Assembly (NCBI GenBank): GCA_916613615.1
Contig: OU744725.1
Span: forward strand, 52,819,575-52,883,574
DNA length: 64,000 nt
Source: Steromphala cineraria
Taxonomy: Eukaryota > Mollusca > Gastropoda > Trochida > Trochidae
Direction: 5' to 3'
The position numbers and the translations under genes were made by a program. Positions within the stretch are counted from its first letter, which is position 1; each line of letters begins with the position of its first letter. The notes beneath the pieces were generated by a model. That model did no database searches. It was not told where the DNA came from and was given only the letters and a program-made list of their open reading frames with translations. Positions 27,301 through 39,700 of this stretch are shown piece after piece.

Positions 27301-28300
27301 GCCGATGATATCAAATAATCACAATTTTATGGAAAGTATTAAAAGTGTTACAAAGTAATTAATACATAAACACTATTTAGAATTAAATGTCATACCTTAC
27401 GTATTCAACCTTACCAAATCTAGATTTTGTTTACTAAAAAAAATCATTGAAAATCGTTAAAAGATTTTGCTAACAATTTATATCTCAACGTTGTGAATTA
27501 TGTATCTCTTACTTGCAAAATACATTCCAATATGCCGTAGAATAATAAGAATTCACTTACATGAAGTATGTGAGCCCTGTTTAAATAGACTAAAATAAAC
27601 TACATGACATATGCAGAATTGATCTCTTAGACATATAAACACAAGAAAATTAAAGATACTTTAAACATGATTTTGTTTGTTTCACATATTTGGTCTTAAA
27701 ATTTTTGTGAATGGTTCGTATTGCATATATTTATCATGTTCATGCGAACTCACCAACTGACCTTCTTCTTTCTATTAATACTATTTGCTCAATTCATACT
27801 TTAAAGATTGCCATACATGTATTTGCATTATTATACATCTGCATGCTTTTATCTTTTAAGGTAATAATTAAACTTAAATGTTTTTTCGTATTTCACAAAT
27901 ACATTTCGTAACCTTTCGATTAAAATATACCTCTGTACTGTTATTATTCGTTTACTAACAAATATGAAAAAAGTTTAATAAAACAATAACTTTCAAGAAG
28001 GTGTTCTTTTTCATTTCACCAACATAGAATATTTTTAAAAGTAAAATAGCGACTGAAATAACAAAATTCAATTATCAATACCTCATCTAACTTTTAATAT
28101 TTTGAACCAAAATTTACGTCTGAAATAACATAACTTTTTAATCTAATTTCACCAATTAAACGCTTGGTGTCATAAAGCAACGCTTAGAGCTATTCAGAGC
28201 TATTCAACTTCTCTCCCGGCCGCTATAGAGAAAGTATAGCTATCAGACCCGACGTGGGGCGGGCAAAGATGCTTGATCACAAAAGGGAAGCTTAACACGG
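24355..28300. other. Non-coding stretch
   Basis: Very AT-rich. A block at 24530-24680 holds ATGCATTAATTATTCAC and the palindrome GGATTTTAATCC, with homeodomain-like words. A GC-richer block at 26440-26720 contains GAAGATGGCGAAC (YY1-like), but its 89-codon open frame is unrecognised. Confidence 0.45.
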
Positions 28301-28309
28301 AATAGTTCA

Positions 28310-29010
28310 CTGTTAAACTGTTCCGCACGCTTTTTGCATGCAGGTGAAATCAGTGTCACGAAATCGTGAAAATCGTGCCAGGATTAAGCTTTCCATATTG
28401 CACGAACATTTATTATTGTTTGATAATGTCATTGACGGTGGAGGTGGTTTATAAGTTCTGATATGAATGAATAAATGGAATTTTTCGTCGGTGTGAATTA
28501 TTGGCGAAATTGCTTTTATGGATATTTTTATATTGACACAAAAATATAGAAATAACGCGTTAGTTGTAATATGCACATAAATGTGCAGAAGTGTTGATTA
28601 TTTTGTTTTTAAGAATGAATCTTTAATGTATAAAGAGGAATCACTGTACATTTATGAGAAACACGAACGCTATTTTCCTTTGTAATATTCTTATACAGTA
28701 TGAGTTTAATTAGAAAAGGCATTATTGTTTATTATTGTAAATATAGAAAACAATCCACAAAATTTAAAATGATGCAAAAAGTATTTCCATAACAAATAAA
28801 GAACAATATATCATAAGTTTAAAACTTCACTAATGAACAACGGGATGGGGAAGGTTGGATGAACAAGTTCGCATTTTAACTGAACACTTGCATGTGAAAT
28901 TTAGTGTCACGAAATATGAAGTGCACTGTTCGATGCCAATGTCATTATTGCACGAAGGTTTATTTTGGCTTCATATTGACAACGGCAGTCGAAGCGTTTA
29001 TGGTTTAAAT
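28310..29010. repeat. Diverged direct duplication
   Basis: The segment near 28340-28450 (AGTGTCACGAAATCGTG, TTGCACGAACATTTATT, ATAATGTCATTGACGG) recurs diverged near 28890-29000 (AGTGTCACGAAATATG, TTGCACGAAGGTTTATT, ATATTGACAACGG). Confidence 0.5.
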
Positions 29011-30102
29011 ATGCTGTTGTGAATGACATTATAAATTCTAAAATAATGCATGGTACATCATTTTATCGTCATAAAAGTGCAAAGCTACATTTTATGTGAG
29101 AAGAGTATGAATTTCAAAATATGCAAAATAATTCTGTATGATAACTTATCAATTTTCATAATGTTATGATAATCGGATACAAACATTCGTTGCATCATAG
29201 AGAGCACTGCGCGTGTTGAATTAATACTTTGTTATATCGGTAAAGAGTTATTTTAGTATATTGTGTTTAAAGAAACGCCGTGTTGTTTTGAGTGTAGATC
29301 GTGTATAATTATTACAATGATATTGTTTTTACTATGATACACTAAAATGTTAGATAGCGATTATTATAGATATAAAATGTATGAAAAAAAGCAAGCTTAA
29401 TTTTTACTTTTTTTTATCCAGATATATGTAAAGGAAAAGAATGAGAGCTGAACAATAAATTCATATAAATTTGATAATTTACATTACATAAATACATTAA
29501 TCGTCAATCTCTTAATCGATGACGATTACATATGTAAATTATAAACCGATTCCGTTCTTTTCATTCAATTTATAATTTATAAATTATGATTTATGAACTC
29601 AATTGTACTAACACAATATTGTCGAACAATGGTTCCAATTGAGCGCAGTTCATACAACAGATTGCAGAATAAACCTAAGCCGGATTAGTGCCATAAGCCG
29701 ATTAACGGATCAATGGGATTTAAAGACAGGGACGGCCGTTCCTCTACAACTCATAAGTAACGAGCGCTAGCAAACTTTGGACCGAGATGATAGGAGTGTA
29801 ACGGAGTTCAACAAACAGAATTCATCTTACAGGCTAAACGAAAGTGCCAAAGTTTGCTCAAAGTGCTCAAAGATTTTCTATATTGAGAATGTATGTTGGG
29901 ATGGGTAAAGGGTGGGTACTGTGGTGAAAAGTGGTGCGAAATCTGGCGAATGCAAATGTATTGTATTTGTCATGAATTTGTAATTGCAATTGTATGTTTG
30001 TGTCTCGAAAGCCTTATGGCTGGGTGCTGAGTTGTAACAGCTTTTGTTTACTGTGATATATATACATGTATGTACATCATGTGACACAAGAATAAAATAC
30101 TC
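29011..30102. other. Non-coding stretch
   Basis: AT-rich. At 29670-29720 there is a run of GATTA-type words (CGGATTAGTG, CCGATTAACGGATCA), possibly regulatory. No gene. Confidence 0.45.
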
Positions 30103-30194
30103 TTTTTTTCTTCTTCTTCTTTTTCTTCTCCTTCTTCTTCTTCTTCTTCTTCTTCTTCTTCTTCTTCTTCTTCTCCTTCTTCTTCTTCTTCTTC
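30103..30194. repeat. (CTT)n microsatellite
   Basis: About 30 CTT/TTC triplets with a few CTC interruptions. Confidence 0.95.
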
Positions 30195-31655
30195 TCTATA
30201 GTTCATTGGTGTCATTATCTATAAGTATAATTTCATTTCTCACCTGTCTATTTTATTGTTCTAATGCTATGTTCTACTTATATAGTTTTTCGTAACCTTC
30301 AGTGGCGGCTCACTACTTTATGTATTGTATCATGTTGAATTGTATATTTTTATATTTGGGAGGCGAAACTAAAATAAACATTTATCTATCTATTTATCTA
30401 CGAAACGAGTGTGAACGTTGACAGAGCGAAAGCAAGAGTTTATACAAAGTTGTAACGGTTATCATACTTGACAGCCATGTTCAAATTCGCCTTTTGAATT
30501 ATTATATATATCTTATCAATTTGGTTAAACATGGCAGTTCAACACAAAAAATACGTAACATTCACTCAAATAATGTCACACTCCTTTAAAAGTCTGTTAT
30601 CATGATCCTAAAGCATAAACATTTTTAACGAGCCTTTTGGAATCTAGTAAATGTTGATAAGTCTAGTTGCCCAGTTTTAGGCAAAATATTTAACCTGCAC
30701 ATTGGTTCCCATTAAAAAAGAGTATATGCATATATGAACATGGGTATAAGACACACCTTTAGCTTACAAAGCATGCAAAGAAAAGTGGGCTGGTTCGAAG
30801 AGAGACATACATATGTTTTTTTGTAAACAAATGACAGACAGACAGACATACAGACAGACAGATATTTTATTACAAATGGTAAGACGTATGTGTTTTCAAT
30901 CTTCAAATGGTCTTTTAGATGTTTAGACAGTGAAAATAGATCAAGAAACAGTTAATAGGATCAAGAATTAAATGATACAGGATAATATCGAAAGTGTGTG
31001 TTTGTATATTTTGCTGTAAAATCTGTAATAAATTATTTCAGGTTAGGTTCATTGCATGAATTATCTTATCAAGGTACGTTGAATTGATAAAACACAGTTT
31101 GTACAAAGAAAAATGATTTATTCTTTCGAAAAATGAAAATTATCAACCATGATAACATACCATAAACGTTTATAATTCAACCATTTTGCAAAGTTAGGAA
31201 CATATTTGCTAAATAGAATGGCGCTGTTGATTTGTGAAATAATTATGCGATGTAAATAGTAAGTGAAATAAATCCCTTTCCTTGCTCGGTAAGGTGAGAA
31301 ACTCTTCATGTATATTTCATAGACGTCTTGTATATTTCTGTCAAACAGGCGTCAACTGGAGACTAACATGACTAATTAATGATTCATAAATCGTATCAAT
31401 TGCTGAAAACAAATCTTTCAACATGAAAAAGCTTAATTCTTAAATAACAGTATTTAAACATAATGGACGAAAGTTATGATTACATGAGATCTAATGAGAA
31501 TTTGAAGCTGTCAGAAAACAAGTTATAAATAAGTTTTCTATTTTCAAATGGATACGATTTGGGTCGATGAAGGAATCGCATTTAAGATTAAACCTCTTTA
31601 ATGACCAGAAAGGGGACATGCGCGTAACCCGTATGTTTGATTTTGAATGTATGTA
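30195..31655. other. Non-coding stretch
   Basis: Contains AAACTAAAATAAACATTTATC followed by TATC repeats at 30370-30400, resembling a LINE 3' tail, and a short (ACAG)n run at 30833-30862. No gene is supported. Confidence 0.45.
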
Positions 31656-31921
31656 CAGTCTAAGTAAACCTAGCCTCACTATCATCCGTTACACTGCTAT
31701 ACTGAGTCTAACAAGGCTTGGTTGAGAGTCGCGTCAGCCCACGTGACCAAGTTGACCAATCAGAACTCAGTTTACCAAGCCACAATAGTGTGCCTTCGCA
31801 CGTTTAACGTTGGAAGGTCATAGGTCGCAGAAAGGTCGGCAGACGCGACCCTCAACCAAGCCTTGTTAGACTCAGTATAGCAGTGTAACGGATGATAGTG
31901 AGGCTAGGTTTACTTAGACTG
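31656..31921. mobile_element. 266-bp MITE with 80-bp TIRs and 10-bp target duplication
   Basis: Left arm 31656-31735 and right arm 31842-31921 are inverted copies with a single mismatch, beginning CAGTCTAAGTAAACCTAGCC. The direct repeat AATGTATGTA lies at 31646-31655 and 31922-31931. A 9-10-bp duplication with long TIRs is most like Mutator-type elements. The 106-bp centre is unpaired. Confidence 0.9.
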
Positions 31922-31931
31922 AATGTATGTA

Positions 31932-34651
31932 GTTACTGAAACCGAGGTGTCAAAATTTGATGAATCCTCGTGCACAAGAATCATGAACGCCGAGGCCGTT
32001 TGGCCGAGGTGTTCATGATTCACGTACGCGAAGGGTTCATCTATCTTGAACTATAAGTAAAGGTCGGTAATTATCATACACGCTGGATAAATAATCACCA
32101 GTCCTCATTTAAAATGTTATAATGTTTTTAGCAATGTCACATATATGTTATGTATATATGTATCCATGGTTTTGTTGATTTGATAAAGTTGCATTTATTT
32201 ATATTTACGTCTGTGACAACATTTATCAAATTAATCGAATCCTTTACTCCTAAAACATGTTATTGTATAGACAAAGTTATGTTTGAAATGTTTTGGCCTT
32301 ACGAATACGGCTTTCGTGACCGGGAAGATCAACGCGTTCAAATTATGCTCTTAGTTGATAAACTTAACAGCTATGGGGAAATTACCAGGCTGGTCTATAC
32401 TCAAGCTAAATTTACTGCTGCAGAAAAAGTGCTCTTAAAGTGTGAACGAAATTACTTTTTGTCTACACTTTTTACAGCCGAAAAACAGGCAATCAGCCGC
32501 TGTCCAAACACACCATAAGCGTAATAACGCTGGTACGACATGCGTGTTTATTCTCTCCTATCAGAGGATAAGACGCTTAACGTGCCAGTATAACCACGTT
32601 TATTCGAATTAAACACCGCAAATTCGAAATAGAAGCGAGTTTTTCTCTGAACCCGGGAGTCGCTAAGAGAACAATCGCCCGTCGAGCCCTCAGCGCCATC
32701 TTGCAAAAGAATGGCAAGTTCTAAGTGCACAAGTTGGCATCACTGGCACGCAATCCTCTGCTTCCCTCGTCGAATGACTGACATCGAACACTCCAGCACG
32801 CGATGTCTTAATACAACACTATTAGAACTCTTGATGAGATTTGGTCTATAGAGGCCGGCTGATGGGTCAAAAATCAACCTTTGATGGGACTCTGAGGAGC
32901 CGAGTATGGCATCTCCCAGAATGCACTTCAACTTCCGGTATGACAAGCGCCACCTGGCGTCGTTTTTGGAACACGGTTTTTGGTTTGAATTCAGATCCAA
33001 ATGGTGGTCACTGATCTTTAAATAAGCTTATGACAGTGTTATGAATGTTGGCAGCAATCTTATTTATACGTGCATGAAGATCTAATGCACTTTTCGCTCA
33101 TCGTACTATCTAAAGAAACTTCCTTACGACCTCGTAAGGCAATGCGTAAAAGAAGAGACTATATACGGTCTCTGGTAAAAGAGAAATCTGTTTTGGGATG
33201 CATTGTTATTGAGGTTGGGTGATTTGGGGTTTACCGCCGCTTTTAAGAGTACTTCCCTTATACCACGGCTGCTAGTATTATTGCTTGGAGAAAGCCCGCA
33301 AGACCATGGTGGTTATGGTATTGTCATTGAGATCTCTTCGTTGCTTATATTTGCTGTATTCAATTAAATCAGCTGTTGAAAACATAACTCGTTCTGTCAT
33401 AGGTACGGTTTGCTCCCATTTCGCCTACACATAATTTCGCCTACACCTTAAAAACCCCCATTTCACCTACACTAAGTGCAAAGGGTCTGTGACTGCGATG
33501 TCTTTATAGTTCCACATCTTGGTGTATCTAAGCACTTCGATAGACATTGTAGCTTAGCAGCTACATTAAATAATGCTTACACGTCAGAAAAAGCGACAGA
33601 GAAGCCAAAAGCAATATTTGATTGGCAGCTTGCCAGCTGAAAGTTATCTCTTATCAAACGAGATTTACACAAGACGTGTATCTTAGAGTATGAGCATTTG
33701 CCTACTGTGTAAGTATGAAGTTATTGTAATTTCAAAATTATTCAAAATGATAAAACAATAATTTAAAAGTTTGACGAGCATGCGATTCAATTCCAGAGGG
33801 TCAACACTTTCAAACAAACATCCTTTGTTTTCTGTTAAGGTGCGTGTCTTTAAACAAGTACAACAACCTGTTAATTGGTTTTCAGTTCTTTTCAAACAAT
33901 TGATATAAACATTGAAAATTGTGTTCATTTCATGTTTGGAAAAATTTCCCAATTTCAGAGAAATATGCACGTTTTTACTGTACGTATGGAAATTCACACT
34001 CACAAAGGTCAAAAAGGGAGCAAAGTAGGCCTTATTCGATTAGTCATAACGGACTTCAGACGAGCTGGGTGAGATGGCGGAACGAGATTATAGCGTGACT
34101 CTGCGAGATCGGCAGAAACTCAAGTTAACAAATTATGTCGGGAAACTGGGCAGTTATGATACCCCGAGCTCAAGGCAATGTTTTAAAGGATACTAGTTGT
34201 TTAAGTGGTGTTTCTTTGCCAATTCTAATTATTTTACCAGAATTTAAGTTCTGGTCCCAAGAGGGACGAATTGTTTTAGAACTAATTTTGTTTCATGGTT
34301 TCATGGCGGTAAAGAAGCTTCTATAAGAATAAAAGGATTAAAGATATGATGTTAATTTACTTGCATGTAGACATATTTTCTTTCTTTCCTTTTTTCCTCA
34401 TACATAAGCAATTCAGTACTGTAATCTTATAGGTTTAAAACGATTAGAGATTTGAAATAAATTCATTTGTAAATACATGTATATTATCCTACCGCCCTTT
34501 TTCTCCTATTTTCCATGGGCCGTTCCTAAATAAAGGAAACGGTTACTACTTATCATGATTATTATTGTTATTTTTAAAAATATCATTTGTATCATTTTGT
34601 CTGAAAAAGGGTAACCGAAACAGCCCTATTGGTCGCCAGCGTTTAAACTGA
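31932..34651. other. Non-coding stretch, possible CpG-rich promoter-like part
   Basis: 32520-33000 is GC-richer, and its minus strand contains CAAGATGGCGCTGAG, a YY1/initiator-type motif. A 122-codon plus frame (32150-32518) precedes it but shows no known domain. At 33412-33475 CATTTCGCCTACAC-type words occur three times. No exon can be supported. Confidence 0.4.
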
Positions 34652-35149
34652 CAGGCGACAAAGACAGTACACACTTTAGTGAATTTATCTTATACATGTA
34701 TACTATTTTCAGTTACAAATATTTCGGGTTTTTGATGTCGTATTTTCAAACTGATAAGAGCAGAAGTTAAATCATCGTTCAAAGAATACGTTAATGTGTG
34801 TTCTTTTCAAAAGGAAATGTTTATTTTTATAAATTGTTCCAAATTAATTTAAATATCACACTTATTTTCATCAACGAGGAAGACATATTTTATGTGAAAA
34901 TCAATAAACGTACCTATTTTTCACATTATTACATCATTTTAAACATGTTAGGGGTCATGATAATGTAGATCTATTTCTTACCCCACGTAAACAAAGATAT
35001 TTTAAAAATACCCTCACCACACACCAATTATTTATTCCAACTACTGCAGATATGTGTTATTGTTAGCGTTCCATAAGTTAATACATCATATGCCTCTTAG
35101 ATATTTCTTTTATTTAAACAAACTGTGGTGTTTACTTTCTTTTTGCCTT
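34652..35149. mobile_element. TIR element, family C copy 2
   Basis: Diverged copy of 13967-14430. The ends are CAGGCGACAAAGACAGTACA and TTTACTTTCTTTTTGCCT, and shared interior words include TCAATAAACGTACCTATTTT and TTAGGGGTCATGATAAT. Slightly longer than copy 1. Confidence 0.65.
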
Positions 35150-36185
35150 CAGTTGGATTTGAATCTGATGATAATGGCAGAATTTTTGTAGATCTCTTAT
35201 TCAAGGTTTCATGTCGTCATTAAAAACATAGTGATTTTTATTAAGTTTATACACGTTGATAACATGTCATTTGTTTTGAGTTGTAAATGATGACATTTAT
35301 ATCAAAGTATCATGTGCCAACAACATACTGTTTATATTGAAGTCTGTACGTTGAAAAATCCCATTTGTGTAAAAAATCTTATCATTTCATTTTGTGAAAT
35401 TTTGTCAACATGTTTATGCATTTGATTTGAACTGTGATAAAATTGGATTAGTTCACAATAAAAAAATTATCACGAAATCTTGTTTTCTTGTACTTATAGC
35501 ACTGTTGTATTTCACTAATAGACTCAGTTAAAATAAATATCAATTTATAGTTATGCGTATTTAAGTTTCTGTTTGATTTTGATTATTAATCATTTGCTTA
35601 TTAGGAATAACTTATTTGTCGTAGATGTTGAATAAATCATTATGATAATAGTAATGTACATCCTGTAACAATATGTTACGATAAGTGTAGATGTCAAGAT
35701 GTTTGTTTCAGTTGTCAGATCTCATTATATGGTAATATTGTTGCGTGATTCAACTCATTGTGACCTACAACATAAGGTACTTGAAAACATACACTGTTGA
35801 AACCTTAATTTCAGGGCAAATATCGGTCCACTTTACAATACATCAACTTCATTTTGAAAATATACGTAAGGACAATTTTTAAAAATCACACTTGAAAGTA
35901 GCCTCTATGGTGTATTATTTTGATAAAATTTAAGTGTCTATATTTAATAAAACATTCGCTGCTTTCAAACAATGACAATTTTTTGGGCAAGACCTTTAAA
36001 GACTGATAAAAACAAATTTCCAAAACTCCAATTTTTTTAAAGCAAACTTTAGGCAAGTATTCTTTATTCGAATTAATAAGTTAATGAACCCTAATTGTTC
36101 GTTACTCCACCGGCCGGATACGTAATTATTTACAACATTTAAACATTTTGAGAAGTAAATCCAAAATATTATATTATTATCATTT

Positions 36186-36186
<1 letters not shown>
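35150..36186. other. Non-coding stretch
   Basis: AT-rich, nothing recognised. Confidence 0.5.
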
Positions 36187-36223
<37 letters not shown>

Positions 36224-36271
36224 ATAGTACTAGTAGTAGAGGTAGTAGTAGTAGTAGAAGTAGTAGTAGTC
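36187..36271. repeat. (AGT)n microsatellite
   Basis: About 28 AGT triplets, interrupted by AAT, ACT, AGG and AGA. Confidence 0.95.
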
Positions 36272-36292
36272 ATTCAAGTTATGACTATAGAC

Positions 36293-36710
36293 ATGTAAAC
36301 AAAAGCCAGACAGAACAGTGAACTGCTACGTTATGTTGATGGTGTACAGTTAAAAACTCTCCATAATATCTTGTTCTTTTTCAACTTCACATTGTATATT
36401 TAAGATACTATATCGCAGTGTCGAAGAGTTTCAATAGATGTTGTTAAAAATATCATATTTTACGGTAGTGTAAACAAAAGATAGACCGAACAGTGAACTG
36501 CTACGTTATTTTAATGGTGTACAGTTAAAAACTCTCCATAATATCGTGTTCTTTTTCAACTTTACATATATATATCGCAATGTCGATGAGTTTCAATAGA
36601 TGTTGCTTACAAAATCATGTTTTACAGTAGTGTAAACAAAAGTTTACAAGACATTGAACTATTTTTGAACGCTGACGTTAAAACATTTAAAAACTCTCTT
36701 TAGTGGTTAT
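36293..36710. repeat. Tandem repeat of ~165-175 bp
   Basis: Two good copies and a third, partial one, starting at TGTAAACAAAAG (about 36295, 36469, 36631). Each contains ACAGTGAACTGCTACGTTAT, GTTAAAAACTCTCCATAATA and AGTTTCAATAGATGTTG. Confidence 0.85.
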
Positions 36711-38114
36711 ATCGCTGTGCGTCCAACGGGATGTTTCTATAATGGCGGCAAAGTCCGTTCACTAATGGGCGACATCAGCATTGACTTCAAAGCTTCCACT
36801 ACTTGTAATAACCCTATGATTTCGGCTTGCTCTCAAAGTTAATAGACCCATCAAACCACGTTAGCTACAAAAACTCTCCCTATCCGATTTCGCCGTTTCG
36901 CTGATGGCTTACGGTTCTTGATGGTTGCAAAGCCTTCTCTCTGGTCGCTTCATCAATCCGGATCGGTTCTTGCTAGCCTCGTGTGCGTTAGCGACGTTAT
37001 TTACGATGAAACCGCCGTGATTTACGATTTCCACTTCTTCCGCCGTGCAGCGATTAACTATGCAAGCTCTCCGTTATTCGGATCATTCCGGTTCGGGAAG
37101 AAGATGTATAGATGCTTTATAATAGCTTTAGACTCGGGCAAGGGCAACTTTAGGAAATAGGCTAAATGTGATTCAATGCAGGGTTAAGGACTAAATTACA
37201 CGACGGTATGCTTGAATTACCTCCCTTTAAGGTCAAAGGTTAGTTTTATGACCAGGTGCATGTCGGGATATTTATGTTGGTAATAGCCATCTTTGACAAG
37301 ATTGACGTTGCAATAGGACGTTGCCTGGGTTGTAATTAGGTTTTATTCTCAGAAGATTGTCTTTGATTTTGGTAGATGAGCCTCTCATGTGAACAGAATA
37401 ATCTTTTAGAGAAATTGATGTGAAAATATTGGCAATGATTGTTTTATAGGGGACATAGATTAGAGAGCGCCATTGATCCCAAGTTATTGATAGCGTAGAG
37501 ATCAGATACAAAATGCGTAGAGCTACGATAGATAAATAGCTTCGTGATTGATTTACTTTGGTAGATCTGTTGATGCTTTTGTAAATAAACGATTGATGGA
37601 GGATTTGCAAGATGGATTTGAGGATGAATTTGACCTTTTTTGCCCTTTTTTGTCTAGGAAATTCTCGTTGTGCTACCGTTCCAACTATGTACGATGCATT
37701 TTACAGCCTTGTTCTTTCCTGCCCTTATACAAGACAGTAACATCTCCGATTTATAACTTCTTGGTATAACCCGATCAATAAGAGAATTTTAGTTTGGAAG
37801 TTCATACCTGTTCCTATGTTACCAATTCTATAAGTTGTCTATCAAACTGTATACTGTATCCTGTTACTACTACTATGTTGTATGTTAACGAAAATCGCAT
37901 ATAACCATATGTACCACATAAAGGAATAAAAAAAATTAAAAAAAAAAAAAAAGAATAAACAAATTCTTTAAATAAATCAGACAACGTATTTTTTCACAGA
38001 TACATAACATAAATAACCCATATTTAATAGCAATGCATCCTTGCTTTTGAGATATTTTAATTTTAACTGAAAAGTATATCTAGTATCATATCTTTAATAA
38101 ACCCCTTAAAGGAA
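36711..38114. other. Non-coding stretch with possible retroposed tail
   Basis: 36720-37150 is CpG-richer with an unrecognised 80-codon frame. 37260-37960 ends in AATAAAAAAAATT plus an A tract, which would suit a retroposed 3' end, but no element family is recognised. Confidence 0.35.
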
Positions 38115-38252
38115 AAGTGACATTTTGGTCGAACTAGCGAACCTGCAACGGAGGGTTCTGTCCTGATCGCATCCGTAACTGGACAAAGACACTGACAAAG
38201 TTGCCGAGACCATTTGGGATTCGAACCCAAGACCAATTGATTTGAGGAGGAG
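38115..38252 (-). repeat. tRNA-derived SINE-like fragment
   Basis: The minus strand reads TTGGGTTCGAATCCCAAATG, a good B box, preceded by CAATTGGTC and followed by a tail (TTGTCAGTGTCTTTG). No matching anticodon arm, so not a tRNA gene. Confidence 0.4.
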
Positions 38253-38253
38253 A

Positions 38254-38279
38254 GGGGGGGGGGGGGGGGGGGGGGGGGG
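38254..38279. repeat. 26-bp poly-G run
   Basis: Uninterrupted G homopolymer; its length may reflect sequencing or assembly uncertainty. Confidence 0.95.
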
Positions 38280-39034
38280 CGTTACATATATTGTTGGAAG
38301 ATTCGTGTAAATATTTTCAGAGTATGATTCCTTAAAATGTTCTCTTCGCCGTAAGAGTGATTCACAATCTTGTATTCACATTCTTCACAATTGTCAAGTT
38401 AAAACCAAAGAGGTATATCAACCACTGTAAGAACGTGTACATCCATTTACTATCAAACCCGAAAGGAAACGATTACCCAGAGGTTCGATCCTGCCTAAAA
38501 AGCTTTGAATTGATATTTCTGTTTCATTTTCGTCGCAAACACGTAAAACTACACCCGTCTGACCACGAGACTGTAAACATTTAAAATTCGTTCTCTATCG
38601 TGCAAAAGGGTAGTTTAGGTCACAGAGATTGAATATCAGTAGGGATCATCAACCGTTGACACGAAGTTTGTTTTCATTTTTTCAAATGTTAATTTATATC
38701 CGTGCACTTAAAAGATAAAAATGCCAGGTGGAAAATGTGTTAAAAGTAAAACCAACTGCATGTCAAAATTTGAAACATTTGTGAAATTTACGAGCTTCAA
38801 AGTATCATTATAATGAGACGCGTGCAGTTCATAGGGTACGCTGTCGGTCAAGGTATTGTACAATGGTGCAATCAAGGTGTACGTTTCAGGTGAGGTATAT
38901 TCTGGCCAGGTGAAGTAATAAGGGTGGAACATTTAAGGCAAGGTATTTGTCACAAAAGCCTATTTGCACAGACTCCATTAGTGCTTGGGTCGTCATTACC
39001 TAATGGTTAACATATTGTGTTACAGTCACCTTAG
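38280..39034. other. Non-coding stretch
   Basis: AT-rich, no recognised feature. Confidence 0.5.
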
Positions 39035-39047
39035 ACCCATGGAGCTT

Positions 39048-39687
39048 AGACCACAAGACTATGCATTTGTGAAAAGGAAATTAAATATTATCCATACAAA
39101 ATTAAGATATGCTGTGAGTTCATTGAATTATGATCTATGAAATATTATCCATACAAAATTAAGATATGCTGTGAGTTCATTGAATTGTGATCTATTAAAT
39201 ATTATCCATACAAAATTAAGAGATGCTGTGAGTTCATTGAATTATGATCTATACAAAGTTGGAATTTCAACAATTGCTAGCTGTTCTTGTGGTTATTATA
39301 TTAAGAATGTATATCATTATTTATTACAATGTACATTGTATAGCAAACAGAGAGAAAAGCTTATGTTTTCATCACGGCGCATTACTGGACTTACAATAGA
39401 TCTTAAACTTCTGCTTGAGGGAAGTGCAGACCTGTCAATTGGTCGAAACAAAACTTTATTTATGTTGGTACAAACTTACATCAATGAAACAAATATGTTT
39501 CTTTGACGTCGAATAATTGTCAATTGTGTTTGTTACTTTCTTATACTCTTACTCTACTCTGTCTGCTGTCTGTATTCACTATGTATTATGTAAATCAATT
39601 TTGTACATACTAGGAGAGGGCATTTTAAGTTGGATAACTTGTCCCCAATCCTTTTCTTGTGAATAAAATATGTTTAAACTAAACTAA
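39048..39687 (+). mobile_element. 5'-truncated non-LTR retrotransposon (LINE) with target duplication
   Basis: Flanked by the 13-bp direct repeat ACCCATGGAGCTT (39035-39047 and 39688-39700). The 3' end, AATAAAATATGTTTAAACT, closes in short AAACT repeats, a usual LINE tail. The plus frame ending at 39506 has the LINE C-terminal Cys-His pattern: SCSCGYYIKNVYHYLLQC then TLYSKQREKL. Upstream ORF parts are missing and the 5' coding part has a stop, so it is dead. Confidence 0.85.
39083..39253 (+). repeat. In-frame 57-bp triplication inside the LINE
   Basis: Three head-to-tail 57-bp units (start 39083, 39140, 39197), each 19 codons, encoding variants of NIIHTKLRYAVSSLNYDL. The first copy ends in a stop. 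Period preserves frame. Confidence 0.9.
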
Positions 39688-39700
39688 ACCCATGGAGCTT

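Noticed and set aside
30044..30295. Poly-Leu membrane-like small protein
   Set aside because: Encoded by the (CTT)n tract.
32150..32518. 122-codon open frame
   Set aside because: No known motif; start lies in AT-rich sequence; cannot be told from chance.
37272..37610. 112-codon minus-strand frame
   Set aside because: No domain recognised; may be part of an old retroposed sequence but this is not shown.
38480..38500. Possible tRNA T-arm (GGTTCGATCC)
   Set aside because: No acceptor, D or anticodon arm could be paired.
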